The notes: generated from the letters alone by a model not told the origin. 15,616 nucleotides of DNA from Gonapodya sp. JEL0774 (GCA_027604505.1 JADIIX010000295.1:1-15616), one strand, 5' to 3'; positions 1 to 10,497 are shown, numbered from the stretch's first letter. Made by a program: numbers and translations.

Positions 1-1236
1 CCCCCCGCACGCACCCCACCAGCTCCTCCTCCGCCTCCCCCCGCACCGAACTCCCCTAGGCGACCAACACACGCTCGAATTCGTCGCGCGGGTCATGTGG
101 ACAAGCCACGGGACCCGGGTGGGCGGGAGGGAGAGCGGGTGGATGGAGGTGGAGTACGGCGTGGTGGAAGAGTGAACGTTTGGGGATGTTGGTGGGTGGG
201 GAGGGGGGCACGGAACTCAAAGTGGGGAGGTGGGGGTTCGTTGCGTGGGTGGTGGCGGTGCGGTGGGGCGTGCCCCGCCGTCGTGCTTTTCGCGTCCCGA
301 CGCTCCCGGGTTCATGTCGAGCGGGCGACCACCGTTCGCCTTCACCTGTCCATCTGTCCATATCCCTTGTCGGCTGTCGGTCTGCCCTGCCCCTGCGGAC
401 TGCGGACGGGGACGGGGGACGGGGCACAGCATCTGCGACTTGCCGGGCCCAGTGTCAACTGTCACTTCCCCCGGTAGGGTGGGTCCAGGTCTCACGATCC
501 CCGGGATCCCGTCACGTCCCACTCCTCGATGTTCCCACTTCCCCGCCGCACAATCTCGCCGTGCGCGCACTCGTGCTCGTGGAGCGTCGACGGGTAACGC
601 TCTTCTCCTTTTCTCAGTTGACAGTTCCGCCCCTTTTGTCCGCTTTTTTTCGTTTCCTTTCGTTTTCACTTCCCAACATAACATTCCGCTCGCGACTCGT
701 GTGGCCCCGATGGGTGTGGCGGGAGGTTGGCGCACAGCACCACTATTGAAGGAACACACGTTCGGCCGGGGTATATCACTGTGACGAAAGAAGCACGTAG
801 ATTTGTTTTTCTTTTCTTTTTTTTTCATTTCTCTGTTCATTTTTCTGGATTCTTTTTTTGAGGGGGGTGGTTTTTGATATTTGTTGTTTGGGTTCGCATC
901 TGATGTGATTTCCGCACCACACCGTGGGAAGGGACATTTCCAAGTTTCGTGTTTTGAGCAATTCACAACAAATGTAATCACTCTGCGAGTTAAAAACGAT
1001 TTTGATCTATCGCACACTCTTTGCAAGAAAGTTGTGCAGCCGCAGGCAGGAGGTTGGGAGGCGGGTGCCGGCGCCGTACATGCTACCACCTTGGATGTGG
1101 CTGGGCCGTTGGGAAAATACACCACTGGGTGAATGGTGTTTGCTCAGTGTATGCTCAACTTTTGTCACTACGCTCAGCATGTATCCCTACCGTCAAACTC
1201 CGTGAGCGGGTGGTCGGTGGGGAGTGCGACAAACCT
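1..1236 (+). repeat. Repeat family copy A, right part, cut by the window edge
   Basis: The stretch from about 870 to 1236 matches 5420-5790 in copy B on the same strand. Shared landmarks are the T-rich tract before it, the block around 905-960 (ACCACAC then GACATTTCCAAGTTTCGT), a GTTGTGCAGCC block at 1033, TTGGGAAAATACACCA near 1110 and the closing GTGGGGAGTG at 1217-1226. Left of 776 the similarity to B is patchy: a GTGGATGGAGG block near 138 matches one near 5003, and the rest is G- or C-rich simple sequence. Open frames here are low-complexity and I do not call them genes. The element class is not recognised; no transposase, reverse transcriptase or clear terminal repeat is visible. Confidence 0.75.
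182..208 (+). other. G-run cluster, possible G-quadruplex
   Basis: Four or more G-runs of three to six bases are separated by short linkers inside copy A, which fits the usual G-quadruplex pattern. It is part of the general strand asymmetry of this repeat. Formation in the cell is inference only. Confidence 0.4.
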
Positions 1237-1652
1237 CAGTGTACCACCCAACACACGATCACCGGAGTGAATAGTGGTAATGACTAGAACAAACCGCTGC
1301 AGCTGAGAATCAGAACCGCATAAAGGCTCCAGAGTCCAGACAGGTCAAGGGAGGAAAAACAATCGGTCGAAGCGAGCAGTTTCTAGAGGCTGGTCAGGTA
1401 AGTTGTATGGGCAGCAGAGCAAGGTGAAAGACAGTGCGTGGGTCATTGGTGGTGAGGTGGGGCCAGCAGGAGCGTTGAATGAGTCCAAGTTTCAGACAGC
1501 ACTCACTGTGTGAGAAGAGTGATGACTGATGCAGGTCAGAAATGGTGCAGGAGGTAGAGCATTCATTCCTTGGTTGAGTTGTTGAGAAATGGTCACCAAG
1601 GCTTCAGCTTGCCTCCTTGGTGACCACAGCTGCATTTGGTTGTACACACATA
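1237..1652. other. Unshared spacer between copy A and repeat R1
   Basis: I see no matching sequence elsewhere in the window, no convincing open frame and no RNA gene. The one clear structure is the hairpin at 1590-1626. The equivalent spacer after copy B (5791-6073) is shorter and has a different sequence, so this part was not duplicated with its neighbours, or it has since been replaced. Confidence 0.5.
1590..1626. repeat. Perfect 12-bp inverted repeat (hairpin)
   Basis: The arm TGGTCACCAAGG at 1590-1601 is exactly reverse-complementary to CCTTGGTGACCA at 1615-1626, with a 13-base loop. No T-run follows, so it does not look like a Pol III terminator. It could be the terminus of a small inverted-repeat element, or chance. 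Confidence 0.6.
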
Positions 1653-3095
1653 AAACAATTCAGACACAGATGACATAATGGGCACTCAGTAAAGAATTGA
1701 AAACCACATGATGACAGTGTTTGGTTTGGAATAAATTTTGTGATTGAAGAGGGCATAAGTAACCTTCGATGATGGATGATGACTCACCACCGACCAGCCG
1801 CCAGGCGACCAAGCGAATAAGTGGTGAAATCTCATCGGGCCTGAAGCAAGGTTTTAGAACGTGAAGAATGATAATGGGACATTCGACTGTGGGCAATAAA
1901 TGAAGTTTTAGATGGATATCTATTTTGCCTTGTGTGCATGCTGCGATAAGAGATGTGGCAAAGCAGCTGCGACCAGTGCGCAGTGCACGCCAGAAATGAC
2001 CCCTCAATATAAGGGAAGCACGACCTTCTAGTAGTGTCGAGAGAGTAGGAGATAGCCCAACAGTGTGTAGATGTTGGAGAAGACTCCGTCTCCGACATCC
2101 GAGCGTAGGATATAGCCCAGCCACATCGGCTGGAGAAGAGTCCAGTTTGGCGTTTGTTTTGTTCCCGCCACATCTGGAATGCTCATTCCCGTGTGGAACG
2201 ACGGTTGCTTTGTTCGCCTGTTCTTTCTCCGAAGTTCAAGGATAGTAACTCCCAATCAATTTTGGTTCTATGCTTGTCGGGTGACGCTGGTTCGTGGAAT
2301 CAGGAACAAAACTTGTCCATAGGGACGATGTCACGCTGGTGGAAAGGATGGTTGAGGAACGTGGGATCATGACTGAAAGATGAACACGAGAAGCTTCTCA
2401 ATCAGCTGTCTTGTATTCTTTGAAAAGTACGCTTCTATGCTCGTAGCTCCCGAGTCTTTGACGACTATGTTGAATGCGGCGGCTTGTTCGGAACTCATCA
2501 CTTCGGCACTCCAAATCAGTTACCAACCAACGAGCAACGATGAATCCCCACACCCCTCCCGGCTCGCGCTATTAGGCACGGCTGTTCTCTTGTGGCGTGC
2601 TCTCTCTCGGAGGTGTGCGCTAGAAAACCATCATTCTTGTTGTTTCGGCCCCGAGACACTCTTCACCTTGTCGGATAGGGCCGACAACTCTGACAAGGAG
2701 GCGCAGTAGACAGTTTAGTGAGGGATGGATGATTGAAGGGACCTTTGTCGAGGTAACTAGTCTTGCCATTTTCGATTGGTGGAGTCGCGAAAGGAAGGGG
2801 AATGATGATGCTGGGTTGGAACAGACGTCCCCGGAATCTGGAAAAGTCTTCGCAATGTTGAGCCTGAGAATCCCGAATGAATTGAATCTCAAGGCTTGGA
2901 AGGTGGACTCTTCAAGATCTGTGGGACCAAGGAGGGCGGAGAGCACGGCGGTTGAAGCTGTTGGACTGTCCACCTCTCGACACGCGCATTGCGACAAGTT
3001 TCAAGGTCGAGACGTGGCCTTGTCTAAGGAATGTCTGACGTGTGCCCCTCGAAGCAGACACTGGTCGTTTTCGAGGTGGATGAGTGGGTCTCCCG
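1653..3095 (+). repeat. Repeat R1, first copy of a 1.4-kb duplicated segment
   Basis: It matches 6074-7517 (R2) on the same strand along nearly its whole length, with scattered substitutions and small indels; identity is well above 90% by eye. Both copies start at AAACAATTCAGACACA and lose similarity just after GGTGGATG(GA)TGGGTCTC. The two copies differ at all codon positions in every frame I compared, and several frames open in one copy are broken in the other, so no frame looks under protein-level selection now. Short protein-like stretches on the plus strand (for example 2729-3060) may be remnants of an older gene. Confidence 0.85.
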
Positions 3096-3424
3096 AGCCC
3101 AATCAACAACTGCGAGTGGTTACGTTGACACTGATCTGATCTTGCGCCAGTCTTTTAGCCGATTAATTTTCGTTCAGAGACGAGTGAATGGGACAATCTT
3201 CAACGTCTTGGGTCGCAAGTTGTTGAAGACAACTTCTGCGAACAACTTTGGACCAGCATGACCCCCTGCGCCCGTGAAAGATTGTTAAAAATTTAGGTGT
3301 CAAGGAGGGCCAAGAAGATTTTTGGTGGGTCAACAGGAGGGGGCGCGAGGGAGGGTTCAGGTTCCCAGGGCCAGTGACTGGTCTGTGTGACTTGCAGCTA
3401 CGCGTAAACTGATTCTGATTAAAA
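3096..3424. other. Spacer between R1 and copy B
   Basis: No gene or RNA feature could be supported. An 8-bp inverted repeat (TCTTCAAC with GTTGAAGA) lies near 3196-3233. The true left end of copy B may lie inside this stretch, because the matching part of copy D runs off the window and cannot fix the border. Confidence 0.4.
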
Positions 3425-5790
3425 ATGAGAACTGGCGTGGTGGACTCGGTGAAGCGGGAGTTTTGTGGTTGCCGCTACGCACTGGGGAATTCAAAATCTG
3501 AACCAGATTCTCAATCGGGTGGTTTGTTCACCATCCCACCATCCTCACGTTCTTCCCCCTCATTCTCCCTTTCACCACCGCTTCACTCTCATCCAAGCCC
3601 CACCCGTCTCTCCCCCATAGCCCTCCTCCTCCCCCTCGCGTCTTAAATAAGGAATGGTACTCGGAGAGGGAATGGACGTTCCGGGGAAGAGGGAGGGGGT
3701 TTCGGGTGGGGATGGCTTGGTTGGGACAGGTGGCATGGGCGGCGTGGGTGGCGTGGGTGGCATTCGTGAAATCCGTGGCAGAGGTGTGGTGCCCGGCGTC
3801 ACCACCGTCGCCGCACCCACCTGCCGACGACCGGCGGCACTCGCAGAGCCACGGTCGGTGGTACCGGTGGTCTCCTGCGTAGTGCCAACCACTACCAGTG
3901 CACCTTCCCTGACCTGAGGACCATACCCGCACCACCGTGATACTCCACACCGTGACCACCCCGACCTGGAATCGACCCGTACCGCCCCTTCCCCATTCGC
4001 CCCGCTGACCCCGACCCCGAACTTGGCGTACAAACGTGAGTGCTTGGGCGCAGGCGCAACCACGATCGGAACCATGTCGTCCACTTCCACCACCACCACA
4101 ACCACAACCACTGCACTTGACATTTCAAGTCCGCCCCGCCTCGCCCACCCACTCCACGTCCACCTTTACTTTTTCCACCACAACTGCTTCCACCCTCTCC
4201 ACTCTCTCATCCACACTCCGACCCCCTCTCTCCTTCCGACAGCGACCCCCACTGCACCGGCCCATTGTCCCCCCATTGTCCCCCGCGTCCGGTATACCCC
4301 GACGAGGACCTGGTGCTGATCATGGTTTTGGATAGGCGGTGGCTTGTGTCGTCGTGCGTTGGGTCGTCGGGTTATTTGGGTTGGTTGCGTGGAAGGTGTG
4401 GTAAGGACGGTGTCGTTGAGTGTTGGATCGTGTTTCTGTGTTTTCGTACTCATGGCTCCTTGTGTAACAGCGTCACGGGATTCAGGCTTTGCCAAATACA
4501 CGTGCGACACTGCCGTACGGCGCGTTACCGTACGTCGCTCACATGGCCACTCCACTGACCCTGCCACTACGCCCCACCACCGTCAATCTCGAAAATCTCC
4601 CTCCCCTCCCCCGCCCCCTCCTGCGTTCCCACCTCGCCCTTCTCGTTATTCTCACCTCGAAACTTTACCAAGGAGCACATGGTCGGCAGCTGATGGCCGG
4701 GCGGGTGGAGGTTGGAGGTTGCGGTGCACGAAGTGTGTTGGCACCGTCCCGCCCGTCTCCCGTTTTCGTTGAATACACACGTTCAGAGTGCGTACCAAAC
4801 TTTCACACACACCCGTACCGTAGAATCTCTCCAAACGCCTGTCCCGACCTTTCCCTTTCTCTTCCATTCTGTCACTCACGGATCCCACCCACCCAACGTT
4901 GCCGCACCTCCATCCCTCCCTCCACCCCACCCACGCCCTCCCGCCCGCCTCACCCAACCCCGCGTCGCCCAAGTGCAGTGGACAGATTGGAGGAGGGACG
5001 GGTGGATGGAGGCGGGGTACTGGGTGAATGAGGTGTGTTTATCATCACCAACCACGCACTTCTTGGGTGCTCGTCCAGTCAGTGCATCATCGAGTCTTAG
5101 AGATTTCGGAGCTCATATTCCTTCATGTTTATTTGCGTTACGTGTCCCCGGTAAGTTATATGTGGTGTGGTGTTTACTTTTGATTTGGTGGGCCGTTTCC
5201 TTCGGGGACGCGTTGGGTCAGCAGCTTGGTTTCGCTGAGCATCTTTTGTTTCTTCCTTTTCTACAGTTCCATGTCCGACTTCTATAGCCTGATTGTGCTG
5301 CACGGTTTAGCATCACATTCCACTGCGCTGTGAACGTTGTCACAAGAGAATCTCGTAGCAGCACGAAATCGTTTACTCTTTTCTGTTCCTTTCTTTCTTG
5401 TTTTTTTTTTTTTTTTTGTGGTTTGGGGTTTGCATCTCTTGTGCTTCGCACACCACACTGTGAGAAGAGGACATTCCAAGTTTCGTGCCTTTAGCAATTC
5501 GTGACGAATGTAATCAATCACTCTGCAAGGAAAACAAACATGGTTTGATCTATCAGACACACTTGGCGAGCAAGTTGTGCAGCCTGAGGGTGGAGGTTTC
5601 AGGTTGGGAGGCTACCAAGCGCCCCTGACGCCGTACTTGGAACCACCGCGGAGGCCGAACGGCCGTTGGGAAAATGCACCAGTGGGTGAAAGGTGTTTGG
5701 TCACTGTAAGCCCAACTTTTGTCACTACAGTTGGCACGTGTCTGTAGTCCCTACCATCAAACTCTGTGAGTGTGTGGTCTGTGGGGAGTG
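3425..5790 (+). repeat. Repeat family copy B, the fullest copy
   Basis: Parts of this segment match all the other copies. 3442-3733 matches 15616-15325 reversed (copy D), 4050-4545 matches in blocks 13560-12990 reversed (copy C), 5205-5400 matches both C (about 12570-12400) and D (about 15323-15135), and 5420-5790 matches the end of A. It alternates C-rich stretches (3530-3650, 4880-4970) with G-rich ones (3656-3780). Frames over 100 codons here are proline-, threonine- or glycine-rich, differ between copies and lack any recognised domain. The ends are estimates: the right end is where similarity to A stops, and the left end is uncertain. Confidence 0.8.
3727..3765. repeat. Short GGCGTGGGT tandem repeat
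   Basis: About four 9-base units of GGCGTGGGT type, with variants, stand in a row in copy B. The 1.5-kb stretch missing from copy D starts right here, so the tandem GGTGG motif may have helped the deletion. Confidence 0.55.
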
Positions 5791-6073
5791 GTTACAGTTG
5801 ATCCTGAGATAAATCATACAGAGAACCCATGCTGGACTAAATTAGTAGAGCAGACAACCTTGTCAATCAGCCAGACTCAGTTGGTTGAGGGCAGATTTCC
5901 TGTCAAAGAAAATGAGAAAGCTGTGTGACTCAGTAAGTAATCAAGATGTCAGTGCACTTACATGCTATGTCTACCAATTTTGTATTTTGTATTATCACAA
6001 TAATTGCTGTAATGTCTAGTGGATAACAAGTTGGTGGGAACATGAAGTGCAGAGGAGGCAACTTTTTATCCTC
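5791..6073. other. Unshared spacer between copy B and repeat R2
   Basis: This is AT-richer than the repeats on both sides. I find no gene, RNA or match elsewhere in the window. A minus-strand open frame enters from R2 but is broken in R1, so I do not treat it as coding. Confidence 0.4.
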
Positions 6074-7517
6074 AAACAATTCAGACACATAATGCGCACT
6101 CAGTAAACAGTTGAAAACCACATGATGACAGTGTTTGGTTTGGAATGAATTGTGATTGAAGAGGGCAAAATTAACCTTCGTTGATGGGTGATGACTCACC
6201 CACCAGTCGCCGGGCGACCAAGCGAAAAAGCGGTGAAATCTCAGCGGGCCTTGAGGGAAGGATTTTAGACCGTTCAGAATGATAATGGGAGATTCTACTG
6301 GGGGCAATAAATGAAGTTTTAGGCGGATATCTATTTTGCCGTGTGCGCATTCTGCGATAAGAGATGTGGCAAAGCGGCTGCGACCAGTGCGCAGTGCACG
6401 CCAGAAATGACCCCTCAATATAAGGGAAGCACGACCTTCTAGTAGTGTCGAGAGAGTAGGAGATAGCCCAACAGTGTGTAGATGTTGGAGAAGATTCCGT
6501 CTCCGACATCCGAGCGTAGGATATAGCCCAGCCACATCGGCTGGAGAAGAGTCCAGCTTGGCGTCTGTTTTGTTCCCGCCACATCTGGAATGCTCATTCC
6601 CGTGTGCAACGATGGTGTGCTTTGTTCGCCTGTTCTTACTCCGAAGTTCAAGGATAGTAACTCCCAATCACTTTTGGTTCTATGCTTCTCGGGTGACGCT
6701 GGTTCGTGGAATCAGGAACAAAACTTGTCCATCGGGACGATGTCACGCTGGTGGAAAGGATGGTTGAGGAACGTGGGATCATGAGTGAAAGATGAACACG
6801 AGAAGCTTCTCAATCAGCTGTCTTGCATTCTTTCAAAAGTACGCTTCTATGCTCGTAGCTCCCGAGTCTTTGACGACTATGTTGAATGCGGCGGCTTGTT
6901 CGGAGCTGACACCGACTCATCACTTCGGCACTCCAAATCAGTTACCAACCCAACCAACGAGCACGATGAATCCCCACACCCCTCCCGGCTCGCGCTATTA
7001 GGCACGGCTGTTCTCTTGTGGCGCGTGCTCTCTCTCGGAGGTGTGCGCTAGAAAACCATCATTCTTGTTGGTTTGGCCCTGAGACACTCTTCACCTTGTC
7101 GGATAGGGCCGACAACTCTGACAAGGAGGCGCAGTAGACAGTTTGGTGAGGGATGGATGATTGAAGGGACCTTTGTCGAGGTAACTAGTCTGGCCATTAT
7201 CGATTGGTGGAGTCGCGACAGGAAGGGGAATGATGATGCTGGGTTGGAACAGACGTCCCCGGAATCTGGAAAAGTCTTCGCAATGTTGAGCCTGAGAATC
7301 CCGAATGAAATTAATCTCAAGGCTTGGAAGGTGGTCTCTTCAAGATCTGTGGGACCAAGGAGGGCGGAGAGCATGGCGGTTGAAGCTGTTGGACTGTCCA
7401 CCTCCCGACACCCGCATTGCGACAAGTTTCAAGGTCGAGACGTGGCCTTGTCTAAGGAATGTCTGATGCGTGCCCCTCGAAGTAGACACTGATCGTTTGA
7501 GGTGGATGGATGGGTCT
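6074..7517 (+). repeat. Repeat R2, second copy of the 1.4-kb duplicated segment
   Basis: Near-identical partner of 1653-3095. Plus-strand frames have protein-like stretches at about 6700-6790, 6785-7000 and 7150-7492, but they lie in different frames and at least one is interrupted in R1 (a TGA and a local indel near 2420-2500). A 245-codon minus-strand frame (5930-6667) is disrupted in R1. The best reading is a duplicated non-coding or decayed segment. Its position directly after copy B mirrors R1 after copy A. Confidence 0.85.
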
Positions 7518-8045
7518 CGCCAGTGATTTCGACTTCGTGGAGTGGTACATCAAATGAGAATCGAATCTTCCAATTGACTCCTTTTTCCCTCATTTCCAAT
7601 CTCACTCTTGCTCATGCGTCCATCTCTTGAACCTCCGTCACCAACTCTGTTGCCCCAGCTGTTCCATGTCCCTAAATTGGAATGCACTTTCCACTCATCA
7701 CCGATCCCACGCAAAACCCCAAGGAAACCCCGACACGCCGCTGTGGTATCCATTCTCATTTGTATCATCATGATACCCGTCCTTGCTACGCATCAAAATT
7801 CATCTCGCTCCTCGCTAGGTCCCCTCCCCGTCACCTCCTCCGTCGGGATGAGGTCAAACATGACCGCGTTACTTGTAGTCAGGGGGCCCGAGAAACCATC
7901 CGCCACAAAGACAATGCCACTTTATGAGCTCCCATTACTAGATCTCATCCTACGACTCGGACGCCATCCGCCGTTTTATCCGAGCAGAACGCTGGACATT
8001 TTGTGTCTCTGCTTGAAAGCTCATCTTGGGACGGTTCTTTGCCAG
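7518..8045. other. Single-copy stretch without a supported gene
   Basis: Sequence similarity to R1 ends at about 7517. Open frames on the plus strand (7608-8114 and 7682-7927) overlap one another and neither shows a domain I recognise. A perfect 15-base palindrome GTATCATCATGATAC lies at 7762-7776. The 5' part of the coding-like region that follows may be here, but I could not define exons. Confidence 0.35.
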
Positions 8046-8406
8046 GTCTACGGGATTACAACGACGCCGTCGCAAGGGGGGTTGGAGGTACAAGCCGGTC
8101 AGAGTTGCTTCTGATTCTGATCATGCATTGGGAATTCAACCGTGTTTTGTGGTAGGCGTGGATTTGAAGATTCTGGCACCAGTTCCCATCCACGAGATTC
8201 TTGGAACATTTTTACAGTCGCACTTGCCACCGTGCCGCGGATTAGTCGTACTTGCGTTACCTGACCGCCGCACCATCGCTGTGGGCTCCGGTGATCGAAT
8301 TGGTGCTGGCGGTGTCTGTGGGGCGGCGGTACACACAGCATTCGCAATGTTTGACTGCAAAAGCAAGGATAACCACATGAGCAGAGAAGGCTGTGTGATC
8401 CGCAAG
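8046..8406 (+). CDS. Possible exon of an unidentified protein
   Basis: A frame of about 120 codons is open from a plausible acceptor (TTCTTTGCCAG ending at 8045) to a strong donor (AAG followed by GTGAGT at 8407). Its codons are enriched for G or A in the first position, as expected for real coding sequence. The product has an Arg/Lys cluster at its start, then hydrophobic and glycine-rich stretches (a GDRIGAGG motif about 30 codons before the end). I do not recognise the family. No ATG start and no clean continuation could be found: the next plus-strand coding-like frame (8645 on) has stops. It may be a fragment of a broken gene or an exon of a gene whose model I could not complete. Confidence 0.35.
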
Positions 8407-8644
8407 GTGAGTCGAAAAACGACAAGGGTACCAGATTGATTTGGTGTGTAAGTGGGGGTGAGGGGGTGTCGGTACCTGTCCGTCATGTCTCAACCTACCA
8501 CCGTTTCTCCCCTTCCCGTCTGGGCCCCTCATCCCTCCCGCCCTCAACCCCCACCACCGCCCAACCCCTGCTAGCTCCCCCGCTCGCCGAAATCGGCTCA
8601 CTCACACCTGGTGCCCGATTCCTTTTCCACTGCCTCAAGGCAAA

Positions 8645-9341
8645 ATGAGTTCTTCTCAACTTTACGAAGTAATTGCCGTGGGACTCTGTTGTCAGGGGCA
8701 CCGAGAGACCATCACAAAGTCAGTTGCTGGGTTGCCTTGCCTCGATACCCTCCTGCAACTTAAATCACGCTAGCATGTCGAGGGCCTATCAGAACTGATC
8801 GCAAGATTTCTTCAGTCGTCTGGTTGAAAATCGAAGGCTCGCCTCGCAATTTACCTTCTCCGGCGCCCTGAAGATGTCAGAGACGATGTTGTGGCGATAA
8901 TTTCTACTCATCGAGGCGTGCATGAGATTGGTCACAGTGGCTCGGGACCTTCAGGACCAACTCGCAGTGAGAACTGTACCCTATCTATTCTTGACGAGCA
9001 TGCCTTGCGAAATTTTCTTTTTGATGTGTTGGTGGTGAAGAGGGCACGGTCAGCAGTATGTCACATTGGTGTTTTGTTGACATTTTTGGTTTTTCTCTCC
9101 TACGGTACCAGCTGAAACCGTTCTATACAAGGATGCTGCATGGAGGTGTGGAGACTGGATACTACAGAAAATGCGAGATGCTTGCATGCCCAAGTCTCAG
9201 AGGTCAAACGTCAACGTCAATGCGAATGACTCGAAGGATTCGCGTTTCTACCAATCGTTTTTACAATTCAGTATTCAAGACAGTCTTGGTCGAAGACATC
9301 CTACCGTTGGACCTGCATGGTTTCCGTGGGAATGGTTCCAG
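8645..9341 (+). pseudogene. Coding-like region with in-frame stops, probable pseudogene
   Basis: From ATG at 8645 one frame reads protein-like for 137 codons to 9055 but holds TAG at 8771 and TGA at 8825. At 9056 a strong donor (GTATGT) and at 9111 a pyrimidine-preceded acceptor (GGTACCAG) bound a likely 56-bp intron. After it, two frames are open to a donor-like AG/GTGAGG at 9341/9342. The frame that keeps phase with 8645 is not the more protein-like one, which hints at a frameshift as well. Both stops could come from C-to-T changes (CAG to TAG, CGA to TGA). Alternatively I have misplaced introns. No domain is recognised. Confidence 0.4.
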
Positions 9342-9365
9342 GTGAGGGCCGAAAACAGATTGCCA

Positions 9366-9388
9366 AAAGCGCGACGCTGTCGCGCTTT
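9366..9388. repeat. Perfect GC-rich hairpin, 10-bp stem with 3-base loop
   Basis: AAAGCGCGAC at 9366-9375 pairs exactly with GTCGCGCTTT at 9379-9388 around a GCT loop. It sits just after the probable pseudogene and before an A-rich stretch. It could be a structured RNA element or a symmetric protein site; no further support is visible. Confidence 0.6.
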
Positions 9389-9883
9389 GCGTGCAGCATT
9401 TATATTCGTCCTAGCAAAAAATTAATCAACACTCGAGAACCGTTGCATGATCGGCTACACTGCGTGCGTGTCTCTACGTTCCTTTGCGGCCCTCCACTCT
9501 ACCGTGAACATAACGAGCGATCGGCAAAGAAACAGCGCTGAAGTCCCTGACTCCCAGCGTTCGGACTGAAGTTATCGTCTCAATAATCTGAATGGACATT
9601 TCTGTGAGCGGCGTAGGGTTATGTTGCTACGTTGCCCTTCCTTCACATCTGCCCGGGCGCTCTGCTTTCACCTCTCAAAGTAGTGGTATTCCACCTTAGA
9701 CCCCGCCAAACCTTGCGTGCTCATATTTCTACACCACCTACCGTAACGATGCTACAAGTGAGTTGGAGAGGTGCATCACTGCGGAGGACGCAGGTGTTGT
9801 GATAGCCGTGTTGTCTTCATCTGCACAGGCATATTGACTCTGGGAATTCATTTTCATTATTGCACCGCAGCATTGCTGATTCT
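9389..9883. other. Stretch upstream of the small three-exon candidate gene
   Basis: No intact gene is supported. A GTGAGT donor at 9758 and a CTGCACAG acceptor ending at 9828 would bound a 71-bp intron, and the frame after the acceptor is open into the candidate gene. The frame before the donor, however, carries a TAA in the matching phase, so I did not extend the gene upstream. Confidence 0.3.
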
Positions 9884-10463
9884 ATGCCGAAATTTCTAGA
9901 ACCCGTCGTAGCAAATCAGCGTCCGAAGGTTACATCGGACAGACAATTTCTTACGTGCTTATTATCTGGCATGCTGCCAGGGAAATGCACGTGGAACTAT
10001 CCGCAAACACCAGATCGAAAGTGAACCCAATGAATTTTACTACGGCACGGAACTGTCTCATCAAGCACCGAAACAGGTGGAACACCTATATGTGCCATTC
10101 AGTTCCCTCTCTAGATTTAAGTAGCGGGGCCTCGAGTTGTTCCAGACGTAGATTCATTTCCGGTATTTGTAAACGCCTGTGCAGTGCGGAACGTGCTGCT
10201 AGTTTGACGAGATCAATCTACTGTTTCTCAAGTAAAAAGAGTGAACCCGCTTCCTTGGGAGCGCATGTAGATTAGATTTGTGGTCATCAAGAGTTGTTGA
10301 TTTAGAGGAGTCCAACTATTTACTTCAAATCGGGATTCATTGTAGTGATCCATTTGCGACATTTGATGTTTGTTTATCAGATTTTGATCGTTCGACGATG
10401 CCGCCTCAGAAAGAGTTGTTGTTCTGTCATGATGCTTATCAGGACGAAGATGCTGTCGTGTAA
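9884..10463 (+). CDS. Candidate small gene of three exons, function unknown
   Basis: Proposed exons are 9884-10020, 10077-10231 and 10306-10463. The lengths (137, 155, 158) sum to 450, giving a 149-residue protein ending in TAA. Introns of 56 and 74 bp start with GTGAAC and GTAAAA and end with AAACAG and GATTTAG; the first donor is weak. An AATAAA lies 35 bases after the stop. The last exon is the most convincing: acidic, with hydrophobic residues and a DEDAVV end. The first exon is open upstream to 9829, so the start could be further 5'. The gene converges on the zinc-finger gene to its right, with 88 bp between the two stop codons. No domain is recognised; the model could be wrong in its middle exon. 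Confidence 0.38.
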
Positions 10464-10497
10464 TTGTGAGAGGAACTAACTTGTTTGTCCAGATTAC

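Noticed and set aside
217-1125. 302-codon minus-strand frame in copy A
   Set aside because: It crosses simple G/C-rich sequence and a T-rich tract (a Lys/Glu run on the minus strand). It is not conserved in copy B.
3572-4123. Minus-strand frame with a polyvaline run and Pro/Thr/Met repeats in copy B
   Set aside because: The repeats come from GGCGTGGGT and CCA simple sequence, and no matching frame is kept in copy C or D.
4489-5031. Long Pro/Thr/Arg-rich plus-strand frame in copy B
   Set aside because: It lies in C-rich repeat DNA, where any frame lacks stops; the equivalent in copy C keeps only a short stretch and then diverges.
5930-6667. 245-codon minus-strand open frame in R2
   Set aside because: The matching part of R1 is broken by indels, the composition is not protein-like and no domain is visible; it is the shadow of a repeat.
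8149-8214. A 66-bp GTAGGC...TTTTTACAG intron
   Set aside because: The borders look acceptable, but the frame open through this stretch (8046-8406) has better codon statistics and needs no intron here.
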